This document shows positions 1-8,059 of a stretch of 64,000 bases of DNA, piece after piece. The notes beneath the pieces are model-generated. The model worked only from the letters and a program-made list of their open reading frames with translations, was not told where the DNA came from and did not search any database. The stretch is taken from the NCBI RefSeq assembly GCF_006716115.1, contig NZ_VFOO01000001.1:434001-498000 (forward strand). Reading direction: 5' to 3'. The stretch is from Subtercola boreus (GTDB lineage: Bacteria > Actinomycetota > Actinomycetes > Actinomycetales > Microbacteriaceae). The position numbers were made by a program, and so were the translations under genes. Every line of letters begins with the position of its first letter. The first letter of the stretch is position 1.

Positions 1-627
1 ACCGGCTACACCTACGACACCCTCACCGAAGACCTCCACACCCTGCTCACCGAGCTCGACCTCACAGACGTCACGCTCGTCGGCTTCTCGATGGGTGGCG
101 GCGAGGTCGCCCGCTACTTCACGAAATACGGCGCGGAACGCCTGCACAGCGTCGTGTTCGCTTCGGCGGTGCCGCCGTTCCTGCTCAAGGGGCCGACGAA
201 CCCCGACGGCCCGCTCGACGCGGCGCAGGCGGCGAAGATGACGGCCGGCCTCACCGCTGACGAAGACGCCTTCTACGACGAGTTCACGACCCAGTTCTTC
301 TCGGTCGACGGCGTGCTGAAGGTCACCGAGGAGCAGCGCCAGCAGGCGCTCGCGCTGGCCAAGCAGTCCAGCAAGCTCGCTTCTCTCGCCTGCATGGCGG
401 CGTTCGCCTCCACCGACTTCCGGGAAGACCTCCCGAAGGTGTCTGTTCCGACCCTCGTGATCCACGGTGACGGCGACGGAACGGTTCCGTTCCAGGGTTC
501 CGGTGCGCGCACGCACGAGGCCATCGCGGGCAGCGAACTCGTCGTGATCACGGGTGCGCCGCACGGCGTCACGGTGAGCAACCCCGAGGAGTGGAACGAA
601 GCCGTTCTGGCCTTCCTCGCGAAGTAG
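1..627 (+). CDS. Alpha/beta hydrolase, 5' truncated by window edge
   Basis: This is the C-terminal 208 residues of an alpha/beta hydrolase of the non-heme chloroperoxidase/esterase type; the start lies outside the window. The nucleophile elbow GFSMGGGE has its Ser codon at 88-90. A late HGDGDGTVP segment supplies the probable acidic residue and GAPHG near the C-terminus the catalytic His, so the triad looks complete. The open frame is already in register at base 1. Its substrate cannot be read from sequence. It ends 107 bp before the next gene, which has its own ribosome binding site, so operon membership is unclear. Confidence 0.85.
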   Translation, partial: TGYTYDTLTEDLHTLLTELDLTDVTLVGFSMGGGEVARYFTKYGAERLHSVVFASAVPPFLLKGPTNPDGPLDAAQAAKMTAGLTADEDAFYDEFTTQFFSVDGVLKVTEEQRQQALALAKQSSKLASLACMAAFASTDFREDLPKVSVPTLVIHGDGDGTVPFQGSGARTHEAIAGSELVVITGAPHGVTVSNPEEWNEAVLAFLAK

Positions 628-734
628 CCCAGCGCTCGCACCGCACTCACCGGGAGGGCGCAGCCGGAAATCTGCGCGAAATACCGATCACGTACCGTAC
701 TTCCTGTAAGCACCATCAACATTCAGGAGTACTC

Positions 735-1790
735 GTGTTCAGTTGCCCGAAGGCCATGGAGTACGGCCCGTGCGGGGGCGTGCACGACGACGGCTCCTGC
801 GAGGTCTCCCCGGATCCGTGCGTCTTCCTGCAGGCTCCCGCGCGACTGTTCGACGGGGTGCACCGCAGGGATGCCCCGCCCCTCCGCCCCGAGCCGGCCC
901 CCCTCATCGAGGAGGGCCGGCTCATGGTCGCTCTGCTGGAGGATCGGCCCGTCATCATGAGCGACTTCCCGATCCGGGCTGCCGAACGAGCCGCGATGGC
1001 CGACGGAGCAGCGGTGCTCCGCCACGCAGTGGATGCGGTGCTCATCGGTGAGCCACCGAGCGTCTCGGTGCAGTTCGCACCCGCCTACCGGGTGCAGCTG
1101 CTGAAGAGCTTCGGTCTCGACGTCTGGACCAGTGTGAACTGCCGCGATCGCAACCGCGTCGCGCTCGAAGGCGAGCTGGCGGCGCTCGCCGACGCCGGCG
1201 TCTCGGGGGTGCACTGCATCACCGGTGACCACACCCTCCTGGGCCGGCGGCCCGAGGCGATGCCGGTCTTTGACCTCGACTCCACCCAGCTCGCCGCGCT
1301 CGCCCGGGCCCGCGGGCTCCTCGTGTCTGTGGCGGAGTCCCCGGATGCCCCTCCGCGCGGTACCCGCCCAGCCCGGTACGCCCAGAAGGTGCTCGCGGGG
1401 GCCCAGGTCTGTTTCATCAACATCTGTTCCGGCGCCGAGACGGTGCGGGAGTTCATCCGTGCCGCTCGGGCGGAGGGCGCGGGCGGGCACTTCATCCCCT
1501 GTGTGCCGTTCATCGTGGATGAGGGAAGCGCGGCCATCATGACCGGACTCAGCTCCCATGTGCTCCCGGCCGGGTACATCGAGCGGATCATGGGCTCGCT
1601 CGATCCCCGAGCGGAGGGCATCCGGGCGGCGGTCGAGCTCAGCCTCGAGTTCCTCGCCGTCGATGGGATCTCGGGCGTCTGCCTCTCCGGCGGTGGTACC
1701 CGCGGCGGTGAACTCGAGTACGCGGGCGCGATGGCGGAGGCGGCGGTGCTGCTGCGGAGCCGTCTGGCCGAGCGCTCCGGCATCGCCTGA
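735..1790 (+). CDS. MTHFR-like protein with N-terminal MTHFR_C Cys domain (copy 1)
   Basis: A 351-residue protein. Residues 1-30 carry CPKAMEYGPCGGV followed by two more Cys (C4, C13, C22, C29), the signature of the MTHFR_C/MetV-type metal-binding domain. The rest resembles the methylenetetrahydrofolate reductase TIM barrel: CRDRNRVALEGEL (136-148) matches the folate-site segment and ITGDHT the TGDPP segment. By eye alignment, the catalytic Glu of the first strand (SFEFFPP/EVDPP in MTHFRs) is Ser76 or Asp77 here. I chose GTG at 735 because AGGAG (725-729) lies just upstream; a start at 591 would run through the end of the previous gene. It precedes an NMT1-type importer and is a clear paralogue of the gene at 5526. 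It probably acts in C1-folate chemistry, but the reaction is unproven. Confidence 0.8.
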   Translation: MFSCPKAMEYGPCGGVHDDGSCEVSPDPCVFLQAPARLFDGVHRRDAPPLRPEPAPLIEEGRLMVALLEDRPVIMSDFPIRAAERAAMADGAAVLRHAVDAVLIGEPPSVSVQFAPAYRVQLLKSFGLDVWTSVNCRDRNRVALEGELAALADAGVSGVHCITGDHTLLGRRPEAMPVFDLDSTQLAALARARGLLVSVAESPDAPPRGTRPARYAQKVLAGAQVCFINICSGAETVREFIRAARAEGAGGHFIPCVPFIVDEGSAAIMTGLSSHVLPAGYIERIMGSLDPRAEGIRAAVELSLEFLAVDGISGVCLSGGGTRGGELEYAGAMAEAAVLLRSRLAERSGIA

Positions 1791-1825
1791 GTCGGCGGCC
1801 CCGATCGAAGCCCGAGAGTTCACCC

Positions 1826-1858
1826 GCTCGTTACACAGGCACGCCGTCTGTGACGAGC
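1826..1858 (+). promoter_or_regulatory. Bulged hairpin upstream of NMT1-type importer
   Basis: The left arm GCTCGT(TA)CACAG and right arm CTGTGACGAGC form an 11-bp stem with a 2-nt bulge and 9-nt loop, with no T-tract. It could be a weak terminator of the upstream gene or an operator. The left arm GCTCGTTACACAGG (1826-1839) recurs with one mismatch at 9381-9394, ahead of the FAD oxidoreductase gene. That recurrence favours a regulatory role. Confidence 0.4.
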
Positions 1859-1884
1859 CGGAAACACAAGCGGCCTATTCTCAA

Positions 1885-1912
1885 AATGTAAGTAGGAATA
1901 ACAGTTATGTAA
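1885..1912 (+). promoter_or_regulatory. AT-rich promoter/operator candidate of the importer
   Basis: This unusually AT-rich segment holds AATGTAAGTA (1885-1894), a perfect 11-bp palindrome ATAACAGTTAT (1898-1908), and two direct TGTAA copies (1887 and 1908) spaced 21 bp, two helical turns. The reverse complement of AATGTAAGTA occurs exactly at 9433-9442 upstream of the FAD oxidoreductase. This is probably a regulator binding site in the promoter of the gene starting at 1971. Confidence 0.45.
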
Positions 1913-1970
1913 CTGACTGCTAACAATCCCTGCCGCAGACCACCCCCCTGCCCTGACGAATGGAGTACCC

Positions 1971-2966
1971 ATGTTCCGCCGCGCCAGTCCCGTATTCGTA
2001 GCCTCCGCCCTCCTCGCCACCTCGGCGCTCGCCCTCACGGCCTGCTCCTCGGCCAGCACCACCCCCGCGGCCAGCGGTTCGGCGTCAGCCGCAACCAGCA
2101 CCACCCTCCGCATCAGCACGCTGGGTCTCTGCGACGAGTCGATCTCCTGGGGCATCTCCCAGGGCATCTTCGCCGATCACGGCATCGACGTGCAGCTGAC
2201 CACCGTGCAGAGCGGTGCCGCCGGCATCGCGGCGATCCAGTCCGGCGACATCGACGTGGCGTACGCCAACCCGCTCACCAGCCTGCAGGCCATCGGTGAG
2301 GGTGTTCCGCTGAAGATCGTCTCGGGCACCGGTCTCTCGACACCTGAATCGAACGAGGTCGTCGTGGCGACCGGCTCCACCTTCCAGAAGGCCGAAGACC
2401 TCCAGGGCCAGACGATCGCCCTGAACGCACTCGGCGGCCTCGCCCAGATCGTGACCGAGAACTGGATCGCCGATGCCGCCGGCACCGATTCGACCGCTGA
2501 GTTCGTGGCCATCCCGTTCGCCGACCAGGTGACGAGCGTCGTCGGTGGCAGTGTTCCCGCCGCAGAGGTCGCCGCTTCGCAGGCTGTCTCCGCCCACACC
2601 GACGGCACCGTGCGGAGTCTCGGCAACCCGTTCTATGACGGCATCGGCGAGATCCCCACGGCGTTCTATGTGGCGAGCAGCGACTTCGAGTCGAAGAACG
2701 CGGCGGCCCTGCAGTCGTTCGCCGAAGCGATGACCGAGGTCGCCGCCTCCGCGAACGACACGGCCAACGATGCCGCCCGCGACCAGGTGCGCGCCGATGC
2801 CTGCAAGTCGACGGTCGACGCCCTGAAGGATGCCGCAGAGCCGAAGTACGAGGGCCAGCTCAACATGACCGACTTCACCTCGCTGCTCGACGTGCTCACC
2901 GCGTCGGAGGCTGTGGCATCCATCGACGTCGACTCCGTCGTGCCGGGCTACGCCCGCGCGAGCTGA
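1971..2966 (+). CDS. NMT1/SsuA-type substrate-binding lipoprotein
   Basis: A 331-residue extracellular binding protein of an ABC importer. Residues 1-25 are a lipoprotein signal with lipobox LTAC (Cys25), followed by a Ser/Thr/Ala linker. The body has the NMT1/THI5/SsuA pattern: an early EGV-type turn, VQSGAAGIAAIQSGDIDVAYANP and a hinge, as in nitrate, sulfonate, taurine and pyrimidine importers. TGGAG (1961-1965) sits 5 nt before ATG. Two permeases and an ATPase follow. The ligand cannot be assigned; neighbours suggest an N- or C1-bearing organic compound. Confidence 0.88.
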   Translation: MFRRASPVFVASALLATSALALTACSSASTTPAASGSASAATSTTLRISTLGLCDESISWGISQGIFADHGIDVQLTTVQSGAAGIAAIQSGDIDVAYANPLTSLQAIGEGVPLKIVSGTGLSTPESNEVVVATGSTFQKAEDLQGQTIALNALGGLAQIVTENWIADAAGTDSTAEFVAIPFADQVTSVVGGSVPAAEVAASQAVSAHTDGTVRSLGNPFYDGIGEIPTAFYVASSDFESKNAAALQSFAEAMTEVAASANDTANDAARDQVRADACKSTVDALKDAAEPKYEGQLNMTDFTSLLDVLTASEAVASIDVDSVVPGYARAS

Positions 2967-2971
2967 GCATC

Positions 2972-3733
2972 ATGAGACGACGGATGACCGCGATCACGCT
3001 CGGCGTGCTCGGTACCCTCTCGGTGCTGGCCGTCTGGGCGGTGATCGTCGAGCTCGGGCTCGTCTCCGCGAAGTCGCTCCCGTCGCCGTTCGCCGTCGCG
3101 GGGAGCCTGCCCGCCCTGCTCGCCGACCCGAACTTCTCCGCCAGCCTCGCCGACACACTCGGTGCCTGGTTCGTGGCGATGGTGATCGCGAGCGTCTCGG
3201 CGATCGTGCTCGGGATGATCATCGGCACGGTGCACTTCCTGAGTGCGCCGGCGATGATCGTCGTGAATGCGCTGCGGTCGATCCCGTCGTCGGCGCTCAT
3301 CCCGATCGCGATCCTGCTATTCGGGCTGGGTTCGTCGATGAAGATCGCGGTCGCCGTCTACGCCATCTTCGCCCTGGTGCTGATCAACACGATCTACGGC
3401 GTCGCCGGTCGCGAGCCGATGCGCATCGACGCGGCGCGGAGCATGCGCTGGAACTGGTGGCAGCAGTACCTCCACCTCACCCTGCCGTCGGCGACGCCGT
3501 CGATCGTCACGGGCATCCGCCTGGCTGCCGGCATCTCGCTGGTCGTGGTGATCAGCACCGAGCTGCTGGGCGCCAAGTCGGGGATCGGCATCACGATCAT
3601 CCAGTACCAGCAGGCGCTCCGCATCGACATGGCCTACGCCTGCATCACCGCCGTCGGCATCGTCGGCGTGCTCCTCTACTCGATTCTGGCCGCTGCCGAG
3701 CGGGCGACGATCGATCGGATCCGTCTTGTCTGA
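2972..3733 (+). CDS. ABC importer permease, SsuC/TauC type (1)
   Basis: A 253-residue polytopic membrane protein of the binding-protein-dependent permease family (BPD_transp_1), about six membrane segments. The EAA-type cytoplasmic loop that docks the ATPase is visible as MRIDAARSMRWNWWQQYLHL. It begins 5 nt after the binding-protein stop and its last codons overlap the TTG start of the second permease. Two different permeases imply a heterodimeric channel, in contrast to the single SsuC or TauC. Confidence 0.87.
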   Translation: MRRRMTAITLGVLGTLSVLAVWAVIVELGLVSAKSLPSPFAVAGSLPALLADPNFSASLADTLGAWFVAMVIASVSAIVLGMIIGTVHFLSAPAMIVVNALRSIPSSALIPIAILLFGLGSSMKIAVAVYAIFALVLINTIYGVAGREPMRIDAARSMRWNWWQQYLHLTLPSATPSIVTGIRLAAGISLVVVISTELLGAKSGIGITIIQYQQALRIDMAYACITAVGIVGVLLYSILAAAERATIDRIRLV

Positions 3734-4625
3734 AATCAGTGTCACCTCCACCCAGCCGATCACCTCTGGCCAGAGCGCGGCGGCGGCCCTGGTGGCCCCG
3801 GGGCGCGCTGGTGCCCGGGTGGTGGCGTTCTTCCGGCGGCTCCCGCGGTCGCTGCTGCGGCTCTGGATGCTCGTGCTGCTGCTCGCCGTGTGGGAGCTGG
3901 TGGCGCGCACCTCGCCCACGGTGTTCTTCCCGCCGTTCACCGTCGTCGTCGGCCAGTTCGGCACGGACTGGTTCGGCGGCCCCGACGCGCACCTCTTCCT
4001 CAGCGAGAAGTTCTGGTCGGCCGTGCCGATCAGCCTCTCGCGCCTCGCCCGTGGCTGGGGCCTGGCGGTGGTGCTCGGCGTCGTGATCGGGTTCGCCCTC
4101 GGCCGGAGCCCGCTTGTCCGCATGATGTACAACCCGATCATCCGGTTCTGGATGTCGGTGCCGAACGCTGCGCTGCTGCCGATCGCGATCCAGTTCTTCG
4201 GCGTCTCCGAGGCAGTCAACATCTTCCTGATCTGCTTCGGCAGCATGTGGCTGATCGCGATCAACACGGCAGACGGGGTGTCGGGTGTCGACCCGGACTG
4301 GCTCCGCACCGCCCGGAGTCTCCGCATCCCGCGCGGCGCGCTCTGGACCCGCATCATCGTGCCGGCAGCGAGTCCGCACATCCTCGCCGGGCTCCGGATC
4401 AGCGTGGGCTTCGCGCTCATCCTGATGATCGTGGCAGAACTTTACGCCACCACGTCGGGCCTCGGCCACGATGTGGCGCTCTACCAGCAGACCTTCAAGT
4501 ACAGGCAGATGTGGTCGGCGTTCATCCTGATCGCCCTGCTCGGCATCGTCATCAACCTCGTTTTCGACGTCGTCGAGAAGCGGCTGCTGCGCTGGCAGCG
4601 GCGCGCCGGGCTCGCCAGCCTCTAG
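3726..4625 (+). CDS. ABC importer permease, SsuC/TauC type (2)
   Basis: A 299-residue permease, partner of the one at 2972. After about 35 polar residues come a first membrane helix (LWMLVLLLAVWELV) and five more. The EAA loop is in DWLRTARSLRIPRGALW. The TTG at 3726 overlaps the upstream stop by 8 nt, a translational-coupling arrangement. A GTG inside the polar N-terminus (about 3791) is an alternative start that would remove a non-conserved extension. Confidence 0.85.
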   Translation: MSEISVTSTQPITSGQSAAAALVAPGRAGARVVAFFRRLPRSLLRLWMLVLLLAVWELVARTSPTVFFPPFTVVVGQFGTDWFGGPDAHLFLSEKFWSAVPISLSRLARGWGLAVVLGVVIGFALGRSPLVRMMYNPIIRFWMSVPNAALLPIAIQFFGVSEAVNIFLICFGSMWLIAINTADGVSGVDPDWLRTARSLRIPRGALWTRIIVPAASPHILAGLRISVGFALILMIVAELYATTSGLGHDVALYQQTFKYRQMWSAFILIALLGIVINLVFDVVEKRLLRWQRRAGLASL

Positions 4626-4632
4626 CACCGAA

Positions 4633-4683
4633 CGACCGAACAACAGCCCAAACCGCACAACAGCCCGAACCGCACAACAGCAG
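4633..4683 (+). repeat. Three 17-bp tandem repeats before ATPase RBS
   Basis: Three head-to-tail copies of a 17-bp unit (consensus AAACCGCACAACAGCCC) lie at 4633-4649, 4650-4666 and 4667-4683, with a few substitutions in the first. The array occupies most of the 70-bp gap between permease and ATPase genes. The ATPase ribosome binding site AGGGAG (4682-4687) abuts the last copy, so copy-number change would alter the leader but not the coding frame. Confidence 0.8.
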
Positions 4684-4695
4684 GGAGAACCGACC

Positions 4696-5529
4696 ATGGA
4701 CATGGTGATCAGCGGAGTGACCAAGCGGTACGACTCCGCGAAGGGCAGCAAGCTCGCCCTCACCGAGACCTCCTTCACCATCCGGGAGAAGGAGTTCGTC
4801 ACGATCGTCGGCCCCTCGGGGTGCGGCAAGTCGACCCTGCTGATGATGATGGCGGGCCTGCTGCCGACGTCGAGCGGCACGATCCGGCTGGGGGAGAACC
4901 TCGTGACCGGTCCCGCCGACGGGCTCGCCGTCGTGTTCCAGGAGTACAGCCGGTCGCTGTTCCCGTGGATGACTGTGGAGAAGAACCTCGCGATGGCGAC
5001 GATCGCCGACCGGCTGCCGAAGGCCGTGGTGGCTGAACGGATCGCCCGCGCGCTGCATTCCGTGGGTCTTGAGGGCTCCGGGAAGCAGTACCCGTGGCAG
5101 CTGTCGGGAGGTATGCAGCAGCGGGTGGCGATCGCCCGTGCCGTGGTGGCCGAGCCGCGGGTGCTGCTGATGGACGAACCGTTCGCCGCGGTCGACGCCC
5201 AGACCCGTGCCGACCTCGAAGACCTGGTGCTGCGCATCCGCGACGAGTACGACGTGACCGTCGCGCTCGTGACACACGACATCGACGAGTCCGTCTACCT
5301 CGGCGACCGCGTGCTGGTGCTCGGGGCCAATCCGGGCCGGGTGATGGCCGACATCGCCGTGACACTGCCGTCGCCCCGCGAGCAGGTCGCCACGAAGCGG
5401 CTGCCCGCGTTCGCGGAACTCCGGAGCGACGTGTTCGAGCTGGTGATGCGGCCGAAACAGACGGCGAGCAGTGCGGCCACGGCCGCCGCCCCCGAGCTCG
5501 CCGAGGCCGCGCGCCCGGCCGTCGCATGA
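4696..5529 (+). CDS. ABC importer ATPase, SsuB/TauB type
   Basis: A 277-residue nucleotide-binding subunit that energises the permeases at 2972 and 3726. Walker A is GPSGCGKST (39-47), the signature LSGGMQQRV, Walker B VLLMDEP and the switch His is in VTHDIDE. The Q-loop segment VFQEYSRSLFPWMTV is typical of the nitrate/sulfonate/taurine class. AGGGAG lies 8 nt before ATG. The stop overlaps the start of the next gene (ATGA), so ATPase, second MTHFR-like protein and amidohydrolase are translationally linked. Confidence 0.92.
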   Translation: MDMVISGVTKRYDSAKGSKLALTETSFTIREKEFVTIVGPSGCGKSTLLMMMAGLLPTSSGTIRLGENLVTGPADGLAVVFQEYSRSLFPWMTVEKNLAMATIADRLPKAVVAERIARALHSVGLEGSGKQYPWQLSGGMQQRVAIARAVVAEPRVLLMDEPFAAVDAQTRADLEDLVLRIRDEYDVTVALVTHDIDESVYLGDRVLVLGANPGRVMADIAVTLPSPREQVATKRLPAFAELRSDVFELVMRPKQTASSAATAAAPELAEAARPAVA

Positions 5530-6650
5530 ACCTCCTCCTGGCGAGCCCGGCCGCCGCTCCCGGCTGCCCGAAGCTCATGCACTACGGCCCCTGTGGCGGC
5601 GTCTCCGCCGACGGGTCGTGCGAGATCGCGCCGACGCCGTGCGTCTTCCTCGACCGCCCGACCGTCGCGTGGCCGGATGCGGCCGAGGCCGCGTCGGCGA
5701 GACCCGACCCGCTGCTGAACGGTTCGCTGGGCGCCGCACCGGGTCCGGCGCTGTTGCCGTCGCTGTCGCCGGGGCGCCGCACGCCCGCCGGCGAGGAGGT
5801 GCTGGCGATCATCCGGTCCCGACCGCTCGTGATGACGGGACTGCCCGCTGTGCCGATGGACAGCGCCTCGATCGCGGCCTGTGCCGACATCATGCGGGAC
5901 TCCGTCGACGTGGTGCTCTCGGGTGACTCCGGGCGCGCGCGGGTGCAGTTCCCCCCGTCGTACCGTGCGGAGCTGATCCGGCGGAACGGTCTCCGCGCGT
6001 GGCTCGGGGTCAACTGCCGTGACCGCAACCGTGTAGCCCTCGAGGGCGAGCTGCTGGCGCTCGCCGACGCCGGGGTCGCCGGGGTGCACTGCGTGACAGG
6101 CGACCACACCGACCTCGGTGACCGGGCCGACGCGAAACCGGTGTTCGACCTCGAGGGAATCCAGCTGGTGCCGCGGGCGAGAGCTGCCGGGCTGCTCGTC
6201 TCCGTCGCGGAGTCGCCTGCCTCGCCGCCCGTCGACCGTCGCGCAGCGCGTCTCATCGAGAAGGCGCACGCCGGGGCCGAGTTCTGTCTGCCGCAGTACG
6301 CCGGGGAGACGTCCGATCTCGCTCGGTACATCGACGAAGTGCGTGCCGGTGGGGTCGACATCCCGTTCGTCGCGGGCGTGCCCGTCGTCATCGACCGCAT
6401 CGGGGCCGAACTCCTCGCCTCGTTCGCCGCGGCGATCCTGCCGGCCGGGTTCATCGAGGGCATCCTCGACGCCCGCGATCCGTTCGAAGCGGGCATCCGG
6501 GCATCCGTCGCCCTCGCCGAAGAGCTGCTGGAGCTCGACGGTGTGGTCGGCATCGCCGCCGCTGGGGGGGCGCAGGTGGGGCAGGAACTGCAGTTCGCTC
6601 GGGCGCTTGCGCGCATCGGCGCCGAGCTCGGCGGAGGGGCGTCGCTGTGA
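5526..6650 (+). CDS. MTHFR-like protein with N-terminal MTHFR_C Cys domain (copy 2)
   Basis: A 374-residue paralogue of the gene at 735. The Cys domain follows a 13-residue extension: CPKLMHYGPCGGV, then two further Cys (C14, C23, C32, C39). The barrel keeps CRDRNRVALEGEL and VTGDHT. In the first strand, where MTHFRs have the catalytic Glu, this protein has VMTGLP, with Thr104 and no acidic residue, by eye alignment. It starts in an ATGA overlap with the ATPase and ends in a GTGA overlap with the amidohydrolase, so it is part of the importer operon. The two paralogues differ mostly in the C-terminal third. A C1-folate enzyme or a repurposed barrel are both possible. Confidence 0.8.
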   Translation: MNLLLASPAAAPGCPKLMHYGPCGGVSADGSCEIAPTPCVFLDRPTVAWPDAAEAASARPDPLLNGSLGAAPGPALLPSLSPGRRTPAGEEVLAIIRSRPLVMTGLPAVPMDSASIAACADIMRDSVDVVLSGDSGRARVQFPPSYRAELIRRNGLRAWLGVNCRDRNRVALEGELLALADAGVAGVHCVTGDHTDLGDRADAKPVFDLEGIQLVPRARAAGLLVSVAESPASPPVDRRAARLIEKAHAGAEFCLPQYAGETSDLARYIDEVRAGGVDIPFVAGVPVVIDRIGAELLASFAAAILPAGFIEGILDARDPFEAGIRASVALAEELLELDGVVGIAAAGGAQVGQELQFARALARIGAELGGGASL

Positions 6651-8059
6651 GCGCCGCTGCCCGCACCGTTCTCACGGTCGTGAATGCCACGATCATCCCG
6701 GTCGCCGACGGTGTCGACTGGTTCACCGGGTGGATGACCGTGGGCGATGACGGCCGCATCACGGGCCTCGGCGAGGGAGACTGCCCCGAGCCCGCGGGTG
6801 AGATCGTCGACGCCGCCGGACTGTTCGTCGCCCCGGGCTTCGTCTCCGCGCACAGCCATCTGTACACCTCGGGGCTCCGCGGGATGGCGTCGGACCAGTC
6901 GCTCTACCCGTGGGTGCGGGCGAACGGCACTGTCGTGGCGGGTTCCGCCGACGAGGACCTCTACTGGTACACGCTGCACGGCTGCCTCGACTTCATCGGC
7001 AATGGCATCACCTCGGCCTACAACTTCACGCACTCGCGGGCGATCTGGCGGTACGACCCGCTCGCCGATGCGATCGAGAGCGTCGACCTCCGCCCGGTGG
7101 GGTTCCTCGAACGGCAGGTCGACGCTGCCGCCGATTCCGGGATCCGCATCCTGAACAGCATCCGGATCGACGGCGACGTGCAGCCGGAGGGCCAGGCGCT
7201 CGAGGTGTTCGCCGACACGCTCGACTACGTGGCAGAACGCACCCCCGCCGGCCAGGACCTCGGCGCCTCCGTCTTCGGCTCGGTGCAGTGGTCGAGCACG
7301 CCGCGCACCGCCGAGCTCGAAGCGCAGCTGATGCACGAGCACGGGATCGGCAACCAGGCGCACTTCGTCGAGACGGCCGAGCACATCGAGCAGCAGCGGG
7401 CGAAGTTCGACTGGTACGACGACGCGGGAGCGCTCGGACCCGGGTTCCTCTTCGGTCACTTCGTGCATCCGACCGACCACATGGTCACCCGGGCTGCCGA
7501 GACGGGCTGCGGCATGGTCTGGCAGCCCACCTCGAACGGGCGGTTGGGCTCGGGGATCGCCGACATCCCGCGCTTCACCGGGCTCGGGATGCCCGTGGGG
7601 GTCGGCCTCGACGACCAGTCCTGCACCGACAGTTCCGATCCGTTCCAGAACATGCGGATGGGCATGTACCTGCTCCGCGCCAGCCGGTCGGACGCCTCGG
7701 TGATCACCGCGCGCGAGATGCTGCGGCTGCACACGCTCGGCTCGGCGGAGGCGCTCGGGGTGGCGGAGCGCATCGGCAGCCTGGAGGTCGGCAAGTTCGC
7801 GGACTTCGTGATCGTCGACCCGCAGCGACCCGACACCGGACCGGTCTGGAACGTTCTCGCCACCTACGTGCTCGCCTGCGGGCTCCGCAACCTCCACGAG
7901 GTCTACATCGGCGGCCGGCTCGTCAGCCGCGACGGCGTCTCGACGACCCATGACTCGGGCGAGGTGCGGAGTGAGCTGCACGAACGGATCGCCCGCGCCG
8001 CCGGAGTGAGCGGCATGCCGCTGGCGCCCGTGATGGTGCGCGATGTCAGAAGCGTGTGA
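6647..8059 (+). CDS. AtzA/TrzN-like metal-dependent amidohydrolase
   Basis: A 470-residue cytosolic hydrolase of the amidohydrolase superfamily, group of chlorohydrolases and cytosine/guanine deaminases. Metal ligands are visible as H69-x-H71 (PGFVSAHSH), H239 (QAHFVE) and D322 (GLDDQS), with E242 and H274 in the places of the catalytic pair; the spacing resembles that of AtzA and TrzN. A C-terminal GSLEVGKFADFVIVD completes the small beta domain. GTG at 6647 overlaps the preceding stop. Probable activity is hydrolytic deamination, or loss of another leaving group, from an N-heterocycle that the upstream importer brings in. The substrate is unknown. Confidence 0.85.
   Translation: MSAAARTVLTVVNATIIPVADGVDWFTGWMTVGDDGRITGLGEGDCPEPAGEIVDAAGLFVAPGFVSAHSHLYTSGLRGMASDQSLYPWVRANGTVVAGSADEDLYWYTLHGCLDFIGNGITSAYNFTHSRAIWRYDPLADAIESVDLRPVGFLERQVDAAADSGIRILNSIRIDGDVQPEGQALEVFADTLDYVAERTPAGQDLGASVFGSVQWSSTPRTAELEAQLMHEHGIGNQAHFVETAEHIEQQRAKFDWYDDAGALGPGFLFGHFVHPTDHMVTRAAETGCGMVWQPTSNGRLGSGIADIPRFTGLGMPVGVGLDDQSCTDSSDPFQNMRMGMYLLRASRSDASVITAREMLRLHTLGSAEALGVAERIGSLEVGKFADFVIVDPQRPDTGPVWNVLATYVLACGLRNLHEVYIGGRLVSRDGVSTTHDSGEVRSELHERIARAAGVSGMPLAPVMVRDVRSV

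Noticed and set aside
591-734. Longer N-terminus for the first MTHFR-like gene from ATG 591
   Set aside because: It overlaps the end of the alpha/beta hydrolase gene, reads as Arg/His-rich non-protein, and GTG 735 has a good ribosome binding site.
3645-5282. Minus-strand open frame of 545 codons over the importer permease and ATPase
   Set aside because: Shadow frame opposite motif-proven ABC genes.
5582-7981. Minus-strand open frame of 799 codons
   Set aside because: It is antisense to two well-supported genes and has the Arg/Asp/Pro/Gly-rich composition of a GC-rich shadow frame; no motif is seen.
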